From the NCBI GenBank assembly GCA_944380885.1, contig CALWIZ010000005.1, positions 34,606 through 98,605 of the forward strand: a stretch of 64,000 nucleotides of DNA, written 5' to 3'. Origin of the DNA: an uncultured Clostridia bacterium. Its GTDB lineage: Bacteria; Bacillota; Clostridia; Oscillospirales; Acutalibacteraceae. Below the pieces are notes generated by a model that worked only from the letters and a program-made list of their open reading frames with translations, was not told the origin of the DNA and ran no database searches. Both the position numbers and the translations under genes were made by a program. This document shows positions 52,870 to 60,780 of the stretch, piece after piece (the first letter of the stretch is position 1; every line of letters starts with the position of its first letter).

Positions 52870-53178
52870 TTAAAGAATGATAAGTTCTATTACAAAAACC
52901 ACAACGCAGGAGCAGACCGCCACTCCGAAAAGACTGACGCCGAAAAAGGCAAGCAGACAGCCGGCGACAAGTGCCGCAAGCCCCGACCATATGCTTCCGG
53001 TAGCTTCGAGTATGGCCGGGAAGGTCATTACCGCAAGCGTTACATAAGGCACATAGTAAAGAAAAGAACGCAACGTGATATTTGTAATGCGTTTTCTGAT
53101 AAGAGTAAGCGGCAGCACACGTATAAGCAGCGTTACCGCAGCCATAATGAATATATAGATATAAGTATTATGCTGCAT
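52870..53178 (-). CDS. azlD: Branched-chain amino acid exporter subunit AzlD
   Basis: A 102-residue membrane protein with three to four helices. LLIRVLPLTLIRKRI and LYYVPYVTLAVMTFPAIL match the AzlD family. It overlaps the azlC gene by 11 bases and together they should export branched-chain or related amino acids. Confidence 0.9.
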   Translation of the reverse strand: MQHNTYIYIFIMAAVTLLIRVLPLTLIRKRITNITLRSFLYYVPYVTLAVMTFPAILEATGSIWSGLAALVAGCLLAFFGVSLFGVAVCSCVVVFVIELIIL

Positions 53179-53884
53179 CGGTATCCTCCTTTACGGGGAA
53201 AAGCAGTGCCGCCGCGAGGGAAATCACAACTGTCAGTATAATAACCCTTATTCCGGAGGAAAGCTCCGAAATAACAGGCAGCTTTGAAAAGGCGAAGCTC
53301 ATAGCCATAGATATTGTAACGACAGCCGCTATGACTTTGTTTTTGCGCGCCGGCGGAATAATAATGGCGAGAAACATACCGTAAAGACCTACACCCAAAG
53401 CACTTACAAGGCTTACCGGCAGTATGTTTCCGGTGATAACGCCGAAAACTGTTCCGAGTGTCCAGCCGGGTATCGCCACAGTCATGGCGCCGTAATTGTA
53501 AAACGGATTGAGCGTTCCTGTTACCGAAACGGAAATACCGAAAATCTCATCGGTAACGTCAAAGGCGATCAGAAGTCTGTGTATAAGCGGGGTTTCAGGC
53601 GCCAGCTTCTGACTCAGCGCGCAGGACATAAGAAGATACCTTGCGTTTACAATAAGCTCGGTAAGCGCCATTTCAATATATCCGGCGGAGGCTGCGATAA
53701 GAGTAAAGCCGGCGTATCCTCCGGCAGAAGCGTTTGTAAGCGCCGCGGCAAGACCGGCTTCAAAGGCTGAAAGACCAGCTTTTGACGCCGCAATGCCGAG
53801 TGTGAAAGCCACGGCGAAATATCCGAGAGCTATCGGAATACCGTCGCGCAGACCTTTTTTGTACCAGCTTTTGTTTTCAGACAT
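53168..53884 (-). CDS. azlC: Branched-chain amino acid exporter subunit AzlC
   Basis: About 238 residues with seven to eight helices. GLRDGIPIALGYFAVAFTLG, ASAGGYAGFTLI, ELIVNARYLLMSCALSQKL and FDVTDEIFGIS are AzlC signatures. I start at ATG 53884 (MSENKSWYKKG); the upstream in-frame extension is basic and outside the family. The SD is weak. A promoter with TTGACT and TAAAAT lies upstream. Confidence 0.9.
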   Translation of the reverse strand: MSENKSWYKKGLRDGIPIALGYFAVAFTLGIAASKAGLSAFEAGLAAALTNASAGGYAGFTLIAASAGYIEMALTELIVNARYLLMSCALSQKLAPETPLIHRLLIAFDVTDEIFGISVSVTGTLNPFYNYGAMTVAIPGWTLGTVFGVITGNILPVSLVSALGVGLYGMFLAIIIPPARKNKVIAAVVTISMAMSFAFSKLPVISELSSGIRVIILTVVISLAAALLFPVKEDTDAA

Positions 53885-53940
53885 TGATAATCGCCGTTCC
53901 CGTAAAAAGAATAAAATGCGGCAAAAAACCGCCATTAGCT

Positions 53941-54022
53941 ATTTTACATATTTTCATGCCTTTAGTCAATTGTTTATTTTAGTTGACAAATATGCTTAAA
54001 ACAAATACAATGAATACATTGT
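53941..54022. promoter_or_regulatory. Divergent promoters of azlC and the DegV gene
   Basis: Minus strand: TTGACT (53969-53964), 17 bases, TAAAAT (53946-53941). Plus strand: TTGACA (53983-53988), 17 bases, TACAAT (54006-54011). A small inverted repeat ACAATG-AATA-CATTGT (54007-54022) covers the plus -10 and start region. Confidence 0.65.
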
Positions 54023-54069
54023 GTAAAACAAAATCATCGCCGCCGTAAAGGCGAGGAACGGAGAAATAT

Positions 54070-54921
54070 ATGAGTAAAACAGCTATTATGACCGATACAA
54101 ACAGCGGTATTACGCCTGAAGCGGCCGCTGAAAAGGGACTTTACCTGCTTAAAATGCCTTTTCTTATAGACGGCGAGGATCATCTTGAGTACGGAGATAT
54201 TTCATATGAGGAGTTTTTCAGGCGTCTCGACAGCGGCGCTGATGTGTCTACCTCACAGCCTTCTCCGGCATCGCTTACCGATATGTGGGACGAGATATTG
54301 AAAAGCCACGATGAACTGGTTTATATCCCCATGTCAAGCGGATTAAGCGGCACCTGTGAAACCGCAAAGGCGCTTGCCGCCGATTACGACGGCAAAGTAT
54401 TTGTCGCTGATAACAGGCGCATATCGGTAACACTTTATATGTCGGTTTACGAGGCACTGAGACTTTCTGAAAGCGGTATGAGTGCGGCGGAGATAACCGA
54501 AAGGCTTGAAAGCGAAGCCGATTGTCAGAGTATTTATGTGTCGGTAAATACGCTTGAGCATCTGAAAAAAAGCGGACGTGTTACCGCAGCGGGCGCGGCG
54601 ATAGGAACTGTCTTAGGAATAAAGCCGGTGCTTCAGATACAGGGCGGCAAGCTCGACGCGTATAAAAAGGTGCGCGGTATGAAAGCGGCGCAGCAGGCTA
54701 TGCTTGAGGGAATTGAAAATGATATCAAGGACCGTTTTGCCGGCAAAACGGTTGAAATCCGCACGGCTTATTCGGGCGAACGCGAAACAGGCGAGGCATG
54801 GAGAACAGAAGTGCAGAAACATTTTCCTGATTATAACATTACCCTTGACGCTCTGCCGATAAGTATTTCCTGCCATGTAGGCGGCGGTGCTCTCGGAATA
54901 GGTCTTGCCGAGATAAAATAA
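54070..54921 (+). CDS. DegV family fatty-acid-binding protein
   Basis: A 283-residue two-domain protein. AIMTDTNSGITPEAAAEKG, TSQPSPASL, YIPMSSGLSGTCETA and the later GKPVLQ-like GIKPVLQIQGGKL are DegV marks. DegV proteins bind a fatty acyl chain; some act as FakB partners delivering fatty acid to the kinase FakA. No fakA is next to it. Single-gene transcript with own promoter and terminator. Confidence 0.93.
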   Translation: MSKTAIMTDTNSGITPEAAAEKGLYLLKMPFLIDGEDHLEYGDISYEEFFRRLDSGADVSTSQPSPASLTDMWDEILKSHDELVYIPMSSGLSGTCETAKALAADYDGKVFVADNRRISVTLYMSVYEALRLSESGMSAAEITERLESEADCQSIYVSVNTLEHLKKSGRVTAAGAAIGTVLGIKPVLQIQGGKLDAYKKVRGMKAAQQAMLEGIENDIKDRFAGKTVEIRTAYSGERETGEAWRTEVQKHFPDYNITLDALPISISCHVGGGALGIGLAEIK

Positions 54922-54949
54922 TATAATAAACGAAATATTATCATAAATC

Positions 54950-54982
54950 ACGGTCTGCCGTAAAATACGGCGGACCGTTTTT
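54950..54982 (+). terminator. Terminator after the DegV gene
   Basis: ACGGTCTGCCGT pairs with ACGGCGGACCGT (one G-U) around a 5-base loop, then five Ts. Confidence 0.88.
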
Positions 54983-55053
54983 GCGTCTTATAAATACCAT
55001 AAATCAACATTTTATGAGTGCCTGTAACGACATTTTTTGCAGCCGAACAAGCG

Positions 55054-55059
55054 TATAAT
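55054..55059 (+). promoter_or_regulatory. -10 element of the spoIIGA-sigE operon without a matching -35
   Basis: TATAAT at 55054-55059 has no -35-like hexamer 16-18 bases upstream, as expected for an activator-dependent promoter. AACGACA (55026-55032) and AGCCGAA (55041-55047) resemble Spo0A boxes at 5 of 7 positions only, so this is weak. Confidence 0.35.
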
Positions 55060-55083
55060 TGATATGTGCGGGAGGTGGCGGAT

Positions 55084-55914
55084 TTGATAGTGTACGCGGA
55101 TATTCTCGTTCTGCTTAATATGATAGTTGATTATTTTATATTAGCTGTGACGGCGGCAATATTAAGAAAAAAATGTTCTGTTTTAAGGCAGATTGCTGCC
55201 GCGGCAATCGGCGGCATTTCATCGCTTTACATATTCGCTCCGGAAAACGGAGTGCTGGTGGACTTTCTTTTTGATACAGCGGTTTGTGCTCTGATGACGT
55301 TTACGGCGTTCGGATTTAATAGTAAAAAACAGTTTTTTAAGTCGTCCGGAGTACTTTTACTTGTGACCTGCGGATACGGAGGAATAATGACTGCAATTTG
55401 TACAGTCTTTTCCCCTCGCGGAATGACCGTTTCTAATTCGGTAGTGTATTTCAATATTACGCCGGCCATACTTATAGGTTGTTCGGTTGCGGCTTATCTG
55501 CTTTATTTTATTTTTTCCGCGGTTTTTTCTTCTGCGTCAAAGTTTGCAGGAAGATGCAGAATAACTGTTAAAGCCGGTGACAGAAGCGTGGATATGAACG
55601 GAATTATAGATACGGGAAATTCAATTAAAGACGTTTTCGGAGAATCCGAAGTTATAATCGCGGATAAGGAGTGTGTTAAAAGGCTTTTCGGGGAAACAGA
55701 TCCGTCACAAAGCGATGCGCTTAAAAGCCGCTACCGGCTTATGCCGTGCAGAACGGTGTCAGGCGACGGCGCGCTTGACGGCTTCAGGTGCGACAGCGCT
55801 ACCGTAAGCGACGGAAAAAAGACAGTGACGCTTGAAAAGCCTATACTTGCCGTATCAGGCACACCGCTTAACGACGATTATCAGGCGATAGTTAATCCCG
55901 TAATTTTTATGTAA
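55084..55914 (+). CDS. spoIIGA: Sigma-E processing peptidase SpoIIGA
   Basis: About 276 residues. Five membrane helices (1-155) precede a cytoplasmic aspartic protease domain with D176 in [10 protein letters not shown], the catalytic motif of SpoIIGA. It cleaves pro-sigma-E in the mother cell after the forespore signal. TTG 55084 has GGAGG 8 bases upstream and gives the family start [13 protein letters not shown]. sigE follows 23 bases later. Confidence 0.93.
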   Translation: MIVYADILVLLNMIVDYFILAVTAAILRKKCSVLRQIAAAAIGGISSLYIFAPENGVLVDFLFDTAVCALMTFTAFGFNSKKQFFKSSGVLLLVTCGYGGIMTAICTVFSPRGMTVSNSVVYFNITPAILIGCSVAAYLLYFIFSAVFSSASKFAGRCRITVKAGDRSVDMNGIIDTGNSIKDVFGESEVIIADKECVKRLFGETDPSQSDALKSRYRLMPCRTVSGDGALDGFRCDSATVSDGKKTVTLEKPILAVSGTPLNDDYQAIVNPVIFM

Positions 55915-55937
55915 ACGGCACAGGGGGAAATGGTGTT

Positions 55938-56630
55938 ATGAAAATAAGAAATTTGATATATTTTTTGCTTGTAAAGCTCGGCGCAGTAAAGCCGACGTTT
56001 TATATAAACGGGGCGGAGACTCTCCCGCCGCCGCTGTCTGCTGAGGAGGAGCAGCTGCTTTTAAACGGAGACGATGAAAAAAGCCGTGATAAGCTTATAG
56101 TACATAATCTACGCCTTGTGGTGTATATAGCGCGAAAATTTGATTCTGCCGCAGCCAGTATAGAAGACCTTATTTCGATAGGAACAATAGGGCTCATAAA
56201 GGCGGTAAATACCTTTTGCCCCGAACGCAACATAAAGCTTGCTACATACGCGTCGAGGTGTATTGAAAACGAAATTCTTATGTATCTGCGTAAAAATTCA
56301 TCTCAGAAAAACGAGGTTTCAATCGACGAACCGCTCAATATAGACTGGGACGGCAACGAGCTTCTTTTGTCAGATGTGCTTGGCAGTGACGGCGACGAGG
56401 TCGGCAGGGGAATAGAGCAGGAAGACGAGCGCTTTCAGCTTATGGGCTTTGTATGCGACCTGCCTCCGAGAGAAAAGCAGATTATGGAAATGCGTTTCGG
56501 TATGAACGGATATCAGGAGTACACACAAAAGGAGGTCGCGGATACACTGGGAATTTCACAATCGTATATTTCGAGACTTGAAAAAAGAATAATAGTGAAG
56601 CTGAAAAAACAGATTGAAAAAGCGGTGTGA
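55938..56630 (+). CDS. sigE: Sporulation sigma factor SigE (pro-form)
   Basis: A 230-residue sigma-70 factor of the early mother cell. An amphipathic pro-sequence of about 27 residues ends before [14 protein letters not shown], the processing region of pro-sigma-E. Region 2 ([14 protein letters not shown] to [17 protein letters not shown]), the [16 protein letters not shown] block and region 4 ([22 protein letters not shown] to [13 protein letters not shown]) are nearly identical in pattern to Bacillus SigE. sigG, which usually follows, is replaced by a DUF1294 gene. Confidence 0.97.
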   Translation: MKIRNLIYFLLVKLGAVKPTFYINGAETLPPPLSAEEEQLLLNGDDEKSRDKLIVHNLRLVVYIARKFDSAAASIEDLISIGTIGLIKAVNTFCPERNIKLATYASRCIENEILMYLRKNSSQKNEVSIDEPLNIDWDGNELLLSDVLGSDGDEVGRGIEQEDERFQLMGFVCDLPPREKQIMEMRFGMNGYQEYTQKEVADTLGISQSYISRLEKRIIVKLKKQIEKAV

Positions 56631-56658
56631 TAATGATAAAATCAAAGCGGTGATTGCT

Positions 56659-56946
56659 TTGAATATATATTATAAGGCGGCTTTGATTTATTTCGCGGTT
56701 ATAAGCATAATATCTGCGGTTGTCTGTGTTGCGGATAAGCGGCGGGCTGTTAAGGGAAAATGGCGTGTTAAGGAAAGCACGCTGTTTTTGCTCTGCGCGC
56801 TCGGAGGCTCTGCCGCCATGTATATAACGATGCGCCTTATAAGACATAAAACACTTCATAAGCGCTTTATGATTGGAATACCGCTGATCATAACGGCGCA
56901 GATTATATTGCTTGCAATGCTTATTCGCCTTTTGAATAAAACTTAA
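56659..56946 (+). CDS. DUF1294 small membrane protein
   Basis: About 95 residues with three membrane helices. ADKRRAVKGKWRVKESTLFL and LGGSAAMYITMRLIRHKTLHKRF are the DUF1294 core. TTG 56659 follows GCGGTGATT at SD spacing and gives the typical family length; an earlier in-frame start at 56614 lies inside sigE. Function unknown. It may be co-transcribed with sigE. Confidence 0.8.
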   Translation: MNIYYKAALIYFAVISIISAVVCVADKRRAVKGKWRVKESTLFLLCALGGSAAMYITMRLIRHKTLHKRFMIGIPLIITAQIILLAMLIRLLNKT

Positions 56947-56955
56947 TGTAAATCA

Positions 56956-56983
56956 AAATCATCGGGAAACCGGTGATTTTTTT
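56956..56983 (+). terminator. Terminator after the sigE operon
   Basis: AAATCATCGG pairs with CCGGTGATTT (one G-U) around GAAA, followed by a T run. Confidence 0.9.
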
Positions 56984-56993
56984 ATAAAAACAC

Positions 56994-57022
56994 TTGACAA
57001 ATAAATTGTATTGGTATATTAT
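56994..57022 (+). promoter_or_regulatory. Promoter of the GntR-ABC operon
   Basis: TTGACA (56994-56999), 17 bases, TATTAT (57017-57022). The operator repeat begins at its last base. Confidence 0.75.
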
Positions 57023-57051
57023 TGTATTAGTTCAATGATACACTAATACAA
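57022..57051. promoter_or_regulatory. Inverted-repeat operator for the GntR regulator
   Basis: TTGTATTAG (57022-57030) and CTAATACAA (57043-57051) are perfect 9-base arms 21 bases apart, two helical turns, spanning the predicted transcription start and ending near the SD. This fits autorepression by the encoded YtrA-type regulator. Confidence 0.75.
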
Positions 57052-57063
57052 AGGAGTGATGAA

Positions 57064-57432
57064 ATGTCCTGGAGCTTTTCAAACGACAAGCCTATTTTCC
57101 AGCAGCTTGAGGAGAGAATAGTACTTGAAATAATAAGCGGAAGATATGAGCCTGGCAGCAAGCTCGAGCCGGTGCGTGAGCTTGCTATGACAGCGGGAGT
57201 AAATCCCAATACCATGCAGCGGGCTCTGGCGGATATAGAGAACACCGGAATTATCTATACCAAAAGGGGCGACGGGAGATATATTACGGAAAACACGGAA
57301 ATAATCAATGAAATCAGAAACCGTTACGTCCTGAAAAAAACGGAAGACTTCATTGCGTCTGTAAAGGCGCTCGGTCTTGATGAGGACGGTATTGTAAAAG
57401 CGGTGCGTGAAGCACTTAAACAAGGGGGTTAA
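57064..57432 (+). CDS. GntR family (YtrA-type) transcriptional regulator
   Basis: A 122-residue regulator. The N-terminal winged helix (PIFQQLEERIVLEIISGRY, VRELAMTAGVNPNTMQRALA, TKRGDGRYI) takes 75 residues and is followed by only a short dimer helix, the YtrA subfamily layout. Such regulators repress the ABC transporter encoded directly downstream, often induced by wall-active antibiotics. The ATPase gene starts 3 bases after its stop. Confidence 0.92.
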   Translation: MSWSFSNDKPIFQQLEERIVLEIISGRYEPGSKLEPVRELAMTAGVNPNTMQRALADIENTGIIYTKRGDGRYITENTEIINEIRNRYVLKKTEDFIASVKALGLDEDGIVKAVREALKQGG

Positions 57433-57435
57433 TTT

Positions 57436-58134
57436 ATGGATAACATAATGGAATGTACCGGACTTTCCAAAATATACAAAAACGCCGTTGCACTCAGCGG
57501 AATCAATCTGCAAATCAAAAAGGGAAGGATAGTGGGACTTCTCGGACCCAACGGAAGCGGAAAAACCACATTGATAAAGCTGGCTAACGGTCTCTTGACG
57601 CCCACAATGGGTAACATACTTATAGACGGAATGCCGGTCGGGGTTGAAACGAAGAAAATAGTGTCGTATCTTCCCGACCACAATTTTCTTACCCAGTGGA
57701 TGACGGTAGACCAGATGATAAACTATTTTTCGGATTTTTACGCCGATTTTAATTTTGAAAGAGCCGACGCCATGCTTAAAAATCTCGGCATTGACCGGAC
57801 GAAGAAAATCAAGACGCTTTCAAAGGGCACACAGGAAAAGGTAGCGCTTATTCTTGTGATGAGCAGGGAAGCGCAGCTTTATCTGCTTGACGAGCCGATA
57901 GCCGGAGTTGACCCGGCTACAAGGGACTATATTTTAAGAACGATTATCTCCAATTATAACGAAGACGCCACAATAATTATTTCCACGCACCTTATTTCAG
58001 ATGTTGAGCAGATATTAAGCGATGTTGTTTTCATAAACAACGGCAATGTTGTGCTTTGCGGTTCGGTTGACGATATTCGCCAGCGTGAGGGCAAAAGTGT
58101 CGACGAGCTATTCAGGGAGGTATTCAGATGTTAA
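57436..58134 (+). CDS. ABC transporter ATP-binding protein
   Basis: A 232-residue ATPase of the YtrB-like type. Walker A GLLGPNGSGKTTL, Walker B LYLLDEPIAGVDPA and switch ISTHL are intact. The signature is LSKGTQEK rather than LSGGQ, common in this exporter group. It overlaps the permease gene by 7 bases. Confidence 0.93.
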   Translation: MDNIMECTGLSKIYKNAVALSGINLQIKKGRIVGLLGPNGSGKTTLIKLANGLLTPTMGNILIDGMPVGVETKKIVSYLPDHNFLTQWMTVDQMINYFSDFYADFNFERADAMLKNLGIDRTKKIKTLSKGTQEKVALILVMSREAQLYLLDEPIAGVDPATRDYILRTIISNYNEDATIIISTHLISDVEQILSDVVFINNGNVVLCGSVDDIRQREGKSVDELFREVFRC

Positions 58135-58925
58135 AAAAGCTGTATAAATATGAGTTTTACGCCCTTTTCAGGAATCTTCTGCCGATTTACGCGGCGGTAG
58201 TGGGATTTGCCTTGCTAAGCAGGCTTACCTCTCTTGTGGATATAAATAAAGATATATTCAATGTGCTTATAGGATTTATCGGCACATTCTATGTCATTTC
58301 AATAATAGCGGCGTTTATTGTCAGCTTTGTCGTTGTGGTAATGCGGTTTTATAAAAATCTGCTTTCGCACGAGGGATATCTTACGTTTACGCTGCCGTTT
58401 ACACCTACACAGCATATTGTCTGCAAACTGTTGTGCGGCGTAGCGGTAATAATTATCAGCTTTGTGATTGTTCTGTTATCTCTCGGTATACTCGGCGCCG
58501 GAACTGAACTGATGAGCGAAATAATAAAAATAATCAAAATGGCTTTTTCGTCTGCGGAGCAGCTTTATGCTTCAGCGCGTCTCGCATCATTTTTTGCGCA
58601 GCTGGGAATAATGATAATTGTTGCTCTTTTCCAGTCTCTGCTTATGTTCTATGCCGCTATCGCGATAGGGCAGCAGTTCAGAAACAAGATAGGCGGCGCG
58701 GTAGTGGCGTATATTTGCCTATATGCCGCTTCGCAGGTTATAGCCACGCTTGAGCTGACGGTTTTCGCACTCTTCAATATTGAAAACATAGACAATTATT
58801 TTGACAACGGACTTGACGCGATTCAGTCATTCCTGATTATGCCGTTTATAATATCTCTGATTCTCGGTACCGCCTACTTTATTATTACAAGACATTTTCT
58901 TACAAAAAAACTGAATCTTGAGTAA
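58128..58925 (+). CDS. ABC transporter permease
   Basis: A 265-residue protein with six membrane segments (about 18-38, 45-75, 100-125, 155-185, 195-220, 235-260). It has no clear family signature beyond the ABC-2-like topology and its position. With the ATPase it should form an exporter whose substrate is unknown; antimicrobial peptide or lipid-II-targeting drug export would fit the YtrA-type regulator but is inference. Confidence 0.85.
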   Translation: MLKKLYKYEFYALFRNLLPIYAAVVGFALLSRLTSLVDINKDIFNVLIGFIGTFYVISIIAAFIVSFVVVVMRFYKNLLSHEGYLTFTLPFTPTQHIVCKLLCGVAVIIISFVIVLLSLGILGAGTELMSEIIKIIKMAFSSAEQLYASARLASFFAQLGIMIIVALFQSLLMFYAAIAIGQQFRNKIGGAVVAYICLYAASQVIATLELTVFALFNIENIDNYFDNGLDAIQSFLIMPFIISLILGTAYFIITRHFLTKKLNLE

Positions 58926-58941
58926 TCCATTATTTGAATCT

Positions 58942-58966
58942 TCCGCCGGGAAACCGGCGGATTTTT
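58942..58966 (+). terminator. Terminator after the ABC permease gene
   Basis: TCCGCCGG pairs perfectly with CCGGCGGA around GAAA, then five Ts. Confidence 0.92.
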
Positions 58967-59040
58967 CTATGTGTGCTTAAACTTAAATATTAACAAATTG
59001 TAAAAGGTCAGGAAAAGTCAAAAAATTTTTAAAAAAGGTA

Positions 59041-59068
59041 TTGACTTTTTGAATTTTCGGCATATAAT
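59041..59068 (+). promoter_or_regulatory. Promoter of the hrcA-grpE-dnaK-dnaJ operon
   Basis: TTGACT (59041-59046), 16 bases, TATAAT (59063-59068). CIRCE begins 8 bases downstream. Confidence 0.8.
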
Positions 59069-59076
59069 AATAATCG

Positions 59077-59103
59077 TTAGCACTCTTGATGTGCGAGTGC
59101 TAA
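59077..59103. promoter_or_regulatory. CIRCE operator for HrcA
   Basis: TTAGCACTC-N9-GAGTGCTAA, a perfect match to the CIRCE consensus, lying on the predicted transcription start. HrcA bound here represses the operon; unfolded protein titrating GroE relieves it in studied species. Confidence 0.98.
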
Positions 59104-59134
59104 TACAAATTGTAAAAGCGAGAGGTGAGTCCCG

Positions 59135-60169
59135 ATGGAGCTGTCGCCCAGAAAACAAGCGGTGCTGGCAGCGGTTACAAAAGCGTATATTGCCACCGGT
59201 GAGCCGGTTGGCTCAAAAACGCTTGCGGCTATGCTTAAAAATGCTCCGTCATCGGCAACCCTCAGGAATGAAATGAGCGAGCTATGCGAACTCGGTCTGC
59301 TGTCGCAGCCGCACACATCTGCGGGCAGGGTTCCTACGAGCCGCGGTTTCAGAACGTATATTGATACGCTTATGAAAGCGGATAAGATTTCAGAAACGGA
59401 CAGAGCTTTTATCGACAGAGGATTTGGCGGGCTTTACTCCGCGCCTGAAGAAATACCCGAAACCGCCGCGGAAATTCTCACATCGCTTACAGGACTTCCG
59501 GCTTTGACCTGCTTTTATGCAAAGTCAAGCCCCAAAGTTCGGCGGGTAGAGCTTATTCCGGTCACTAAAGGTTCTGTGCTGCTATTAATTATTACGGCAG
59601 ACGGACGGACACGTAATCGTATTTTCAGACCGGGCGTCGGATATGACAGGGAGCTTGACGGCAGGTTTACCGAGCTGATAAAAAAACGTGTCGAGGGCAG
59701 ACAGGTCGACGAACTTACAAAGGCGTATATGCAGGGTGTTATCGCGGAAGCCGGCATAGATTCACTGAGGATGATGCCTCTGCTGTCGGCGGTGTTCGAG
59801 ATGGCGGACGGAATAGGAAATTCCGGAATAAAGCTGTCCGGCAGGCAGGCGCTTTACAATATCTGCGGAAACGATGAAAAAGCAAGAAGCCTGCTTTCGT
59901 TTATTGAACTTGAAGAACCTATGCTTTCGGTGATGAAAAAAGCCGGAGGCAAATCGGGAGTTATATTCGGCAGTGAGACCGGTTACAGGCAGCTGTCAGA
60001 TTATACCGTTGTTTCGGCAGGATACAGCGTCGCCGGCAAATACAGTGGTTCGGTTGCCGTGATAGGACCTAACAGGATTTCATACGAGCGGATAATACCG
60101 GTCGTTGAATATACAGCATCGAGGCTTTCGGAGCTTATAGCCGGAGCCCAGAAAGATATGGAGGATTGA
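59135..60169 (+). CDS. hrcA: Heat-inducible transcription repressor HrcA
   Basis: A 344-residue repressor. The N-terminal winged helix (SPRKQAVLAAVTKAYIATGEP, APSSATLRNEMSELCELGLL, HTSAGRVPTSRGFR) is typical and the GAF-like C-terminal domain is complete. SD GAGAGGTGAG precedes ATG. It controls its own operon through the CIRCE upstream. Confidence 0.97.
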   Translation: MELSPRKQAVLAAVTKAYIATGEPVGSKTLAAMLKNAPSSATLRNEMSELCELGLLSQPHTSAGRVPTSRGFRTYIDTLMKADKISETDRAFIDRGFGGLYSAPEEIPETAAEILTSLTGLPALTCFYAKSSPKVRRVELIPVTKGSVLLLIITADGRTRNRIFRPGVGYDRELDGRFTELIKKRVEGRQVDELTKAYMQGVIAEAGIDSLRMMPLLSAVFEMADGIGNSGIKLSGRQALYNICGNDEKARSLLSFIELEEPMLSVMKKAGGKSGVIFGSETGYRQLSDYTVVSAGYSVAGKYSGSVAVIGPNRISYERIIPVVEYTASRLSELIAGAQKDMED

Positions 60170-60174
60170 GACGA

Positions 60175-60741
60175 GTGGCAGAGGAAACCAATAAAACGGC
60201 AGAACCCGCGGCTGAAGCGGAAGCCGTAGAGGTTAAAGAGCCTGAGACCGAAAACGGCAAACAGGAAAAGACGCCTAAAAAGGAGAAGAAGTCAAAAAAG
60301 GATTTGGAAATCGAAAAGCTCCAGGCTGAGCTTGAAAAGAAAAACGATTTATTGCTGCGCACCGCGGCGGAATTTGACAACTACAAAAAACGTACGGAGC
60401 GTGAAAAAACCGGTATTGCGGAATATGCCCGCGCAGGTATAATCAAAAAGCTGCTGCCGATAATTGATAATGTTGAAAGATCAAAGGGAGCGGATAAGGA
60501 AAGCCCTGATTATCTTAAAGGCGTAGAGCTTATAATCAAGCAGTTTGAGTCGCTTGAGGAGAGTCTTGAAATTACCGAGATAGCAAAACCGGGCGATAAA
60601 TTCGACCCCAATTTTCACGAGGCGGTAATGCATATCGAAGATGAAAATTTAGGCGAGAACGAGATTGCCGAGGTTTTACAAAAAGGCTACAAAACCGGCG
60701 ACACGGTAATCCGAGCCGCTATGGTTAAGGTAGCTAATTAA
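60175..60741 (+). CDS. grpE: Nucleotide exchange factor GrpE
   Basis: About 188 residues. A charged disordered start (1-45) is followed by the long dimer helix (ELEKKNDLLLRTAAEFDNYKKR) and the C-terminal beta wing (KPGDKFDPNFHEAVM, VLQKGYKTGDTVIRAAMVKV). GTG 60175 lies 10 bases after GGAGG; the in-frame TTG at 60166 is too close to it. It resets DnaK by releasing ADP. Confidence 0.95.
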   Translation: MAEETNKTAEPAAEAEAVEVKEPETENGKQEKTPKKEKKSKKDLEIEKLQAELEKKNDLLLRTAAEFDNYKKRTEREKTGIAEYARAGIIKKLLPIIDNVERSKGADKESPDYLKGVELIIKQFESLEESLEITEIAKPGDKFDPNFHEAVMHIEDENLGENEIAEVLQKGYKTGDTVIRAAMVKVAN

Positions 60742-60780
60742 AATAAAAACAATTACAAACATATTCGGGAGGAATTTATT

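Noticed and set aside
55026..55047. Spo0A boxes upstream of spoIIGA
   Set aside because: The best candidates match only 5 of 7 positions, too weak to annotate as sites.
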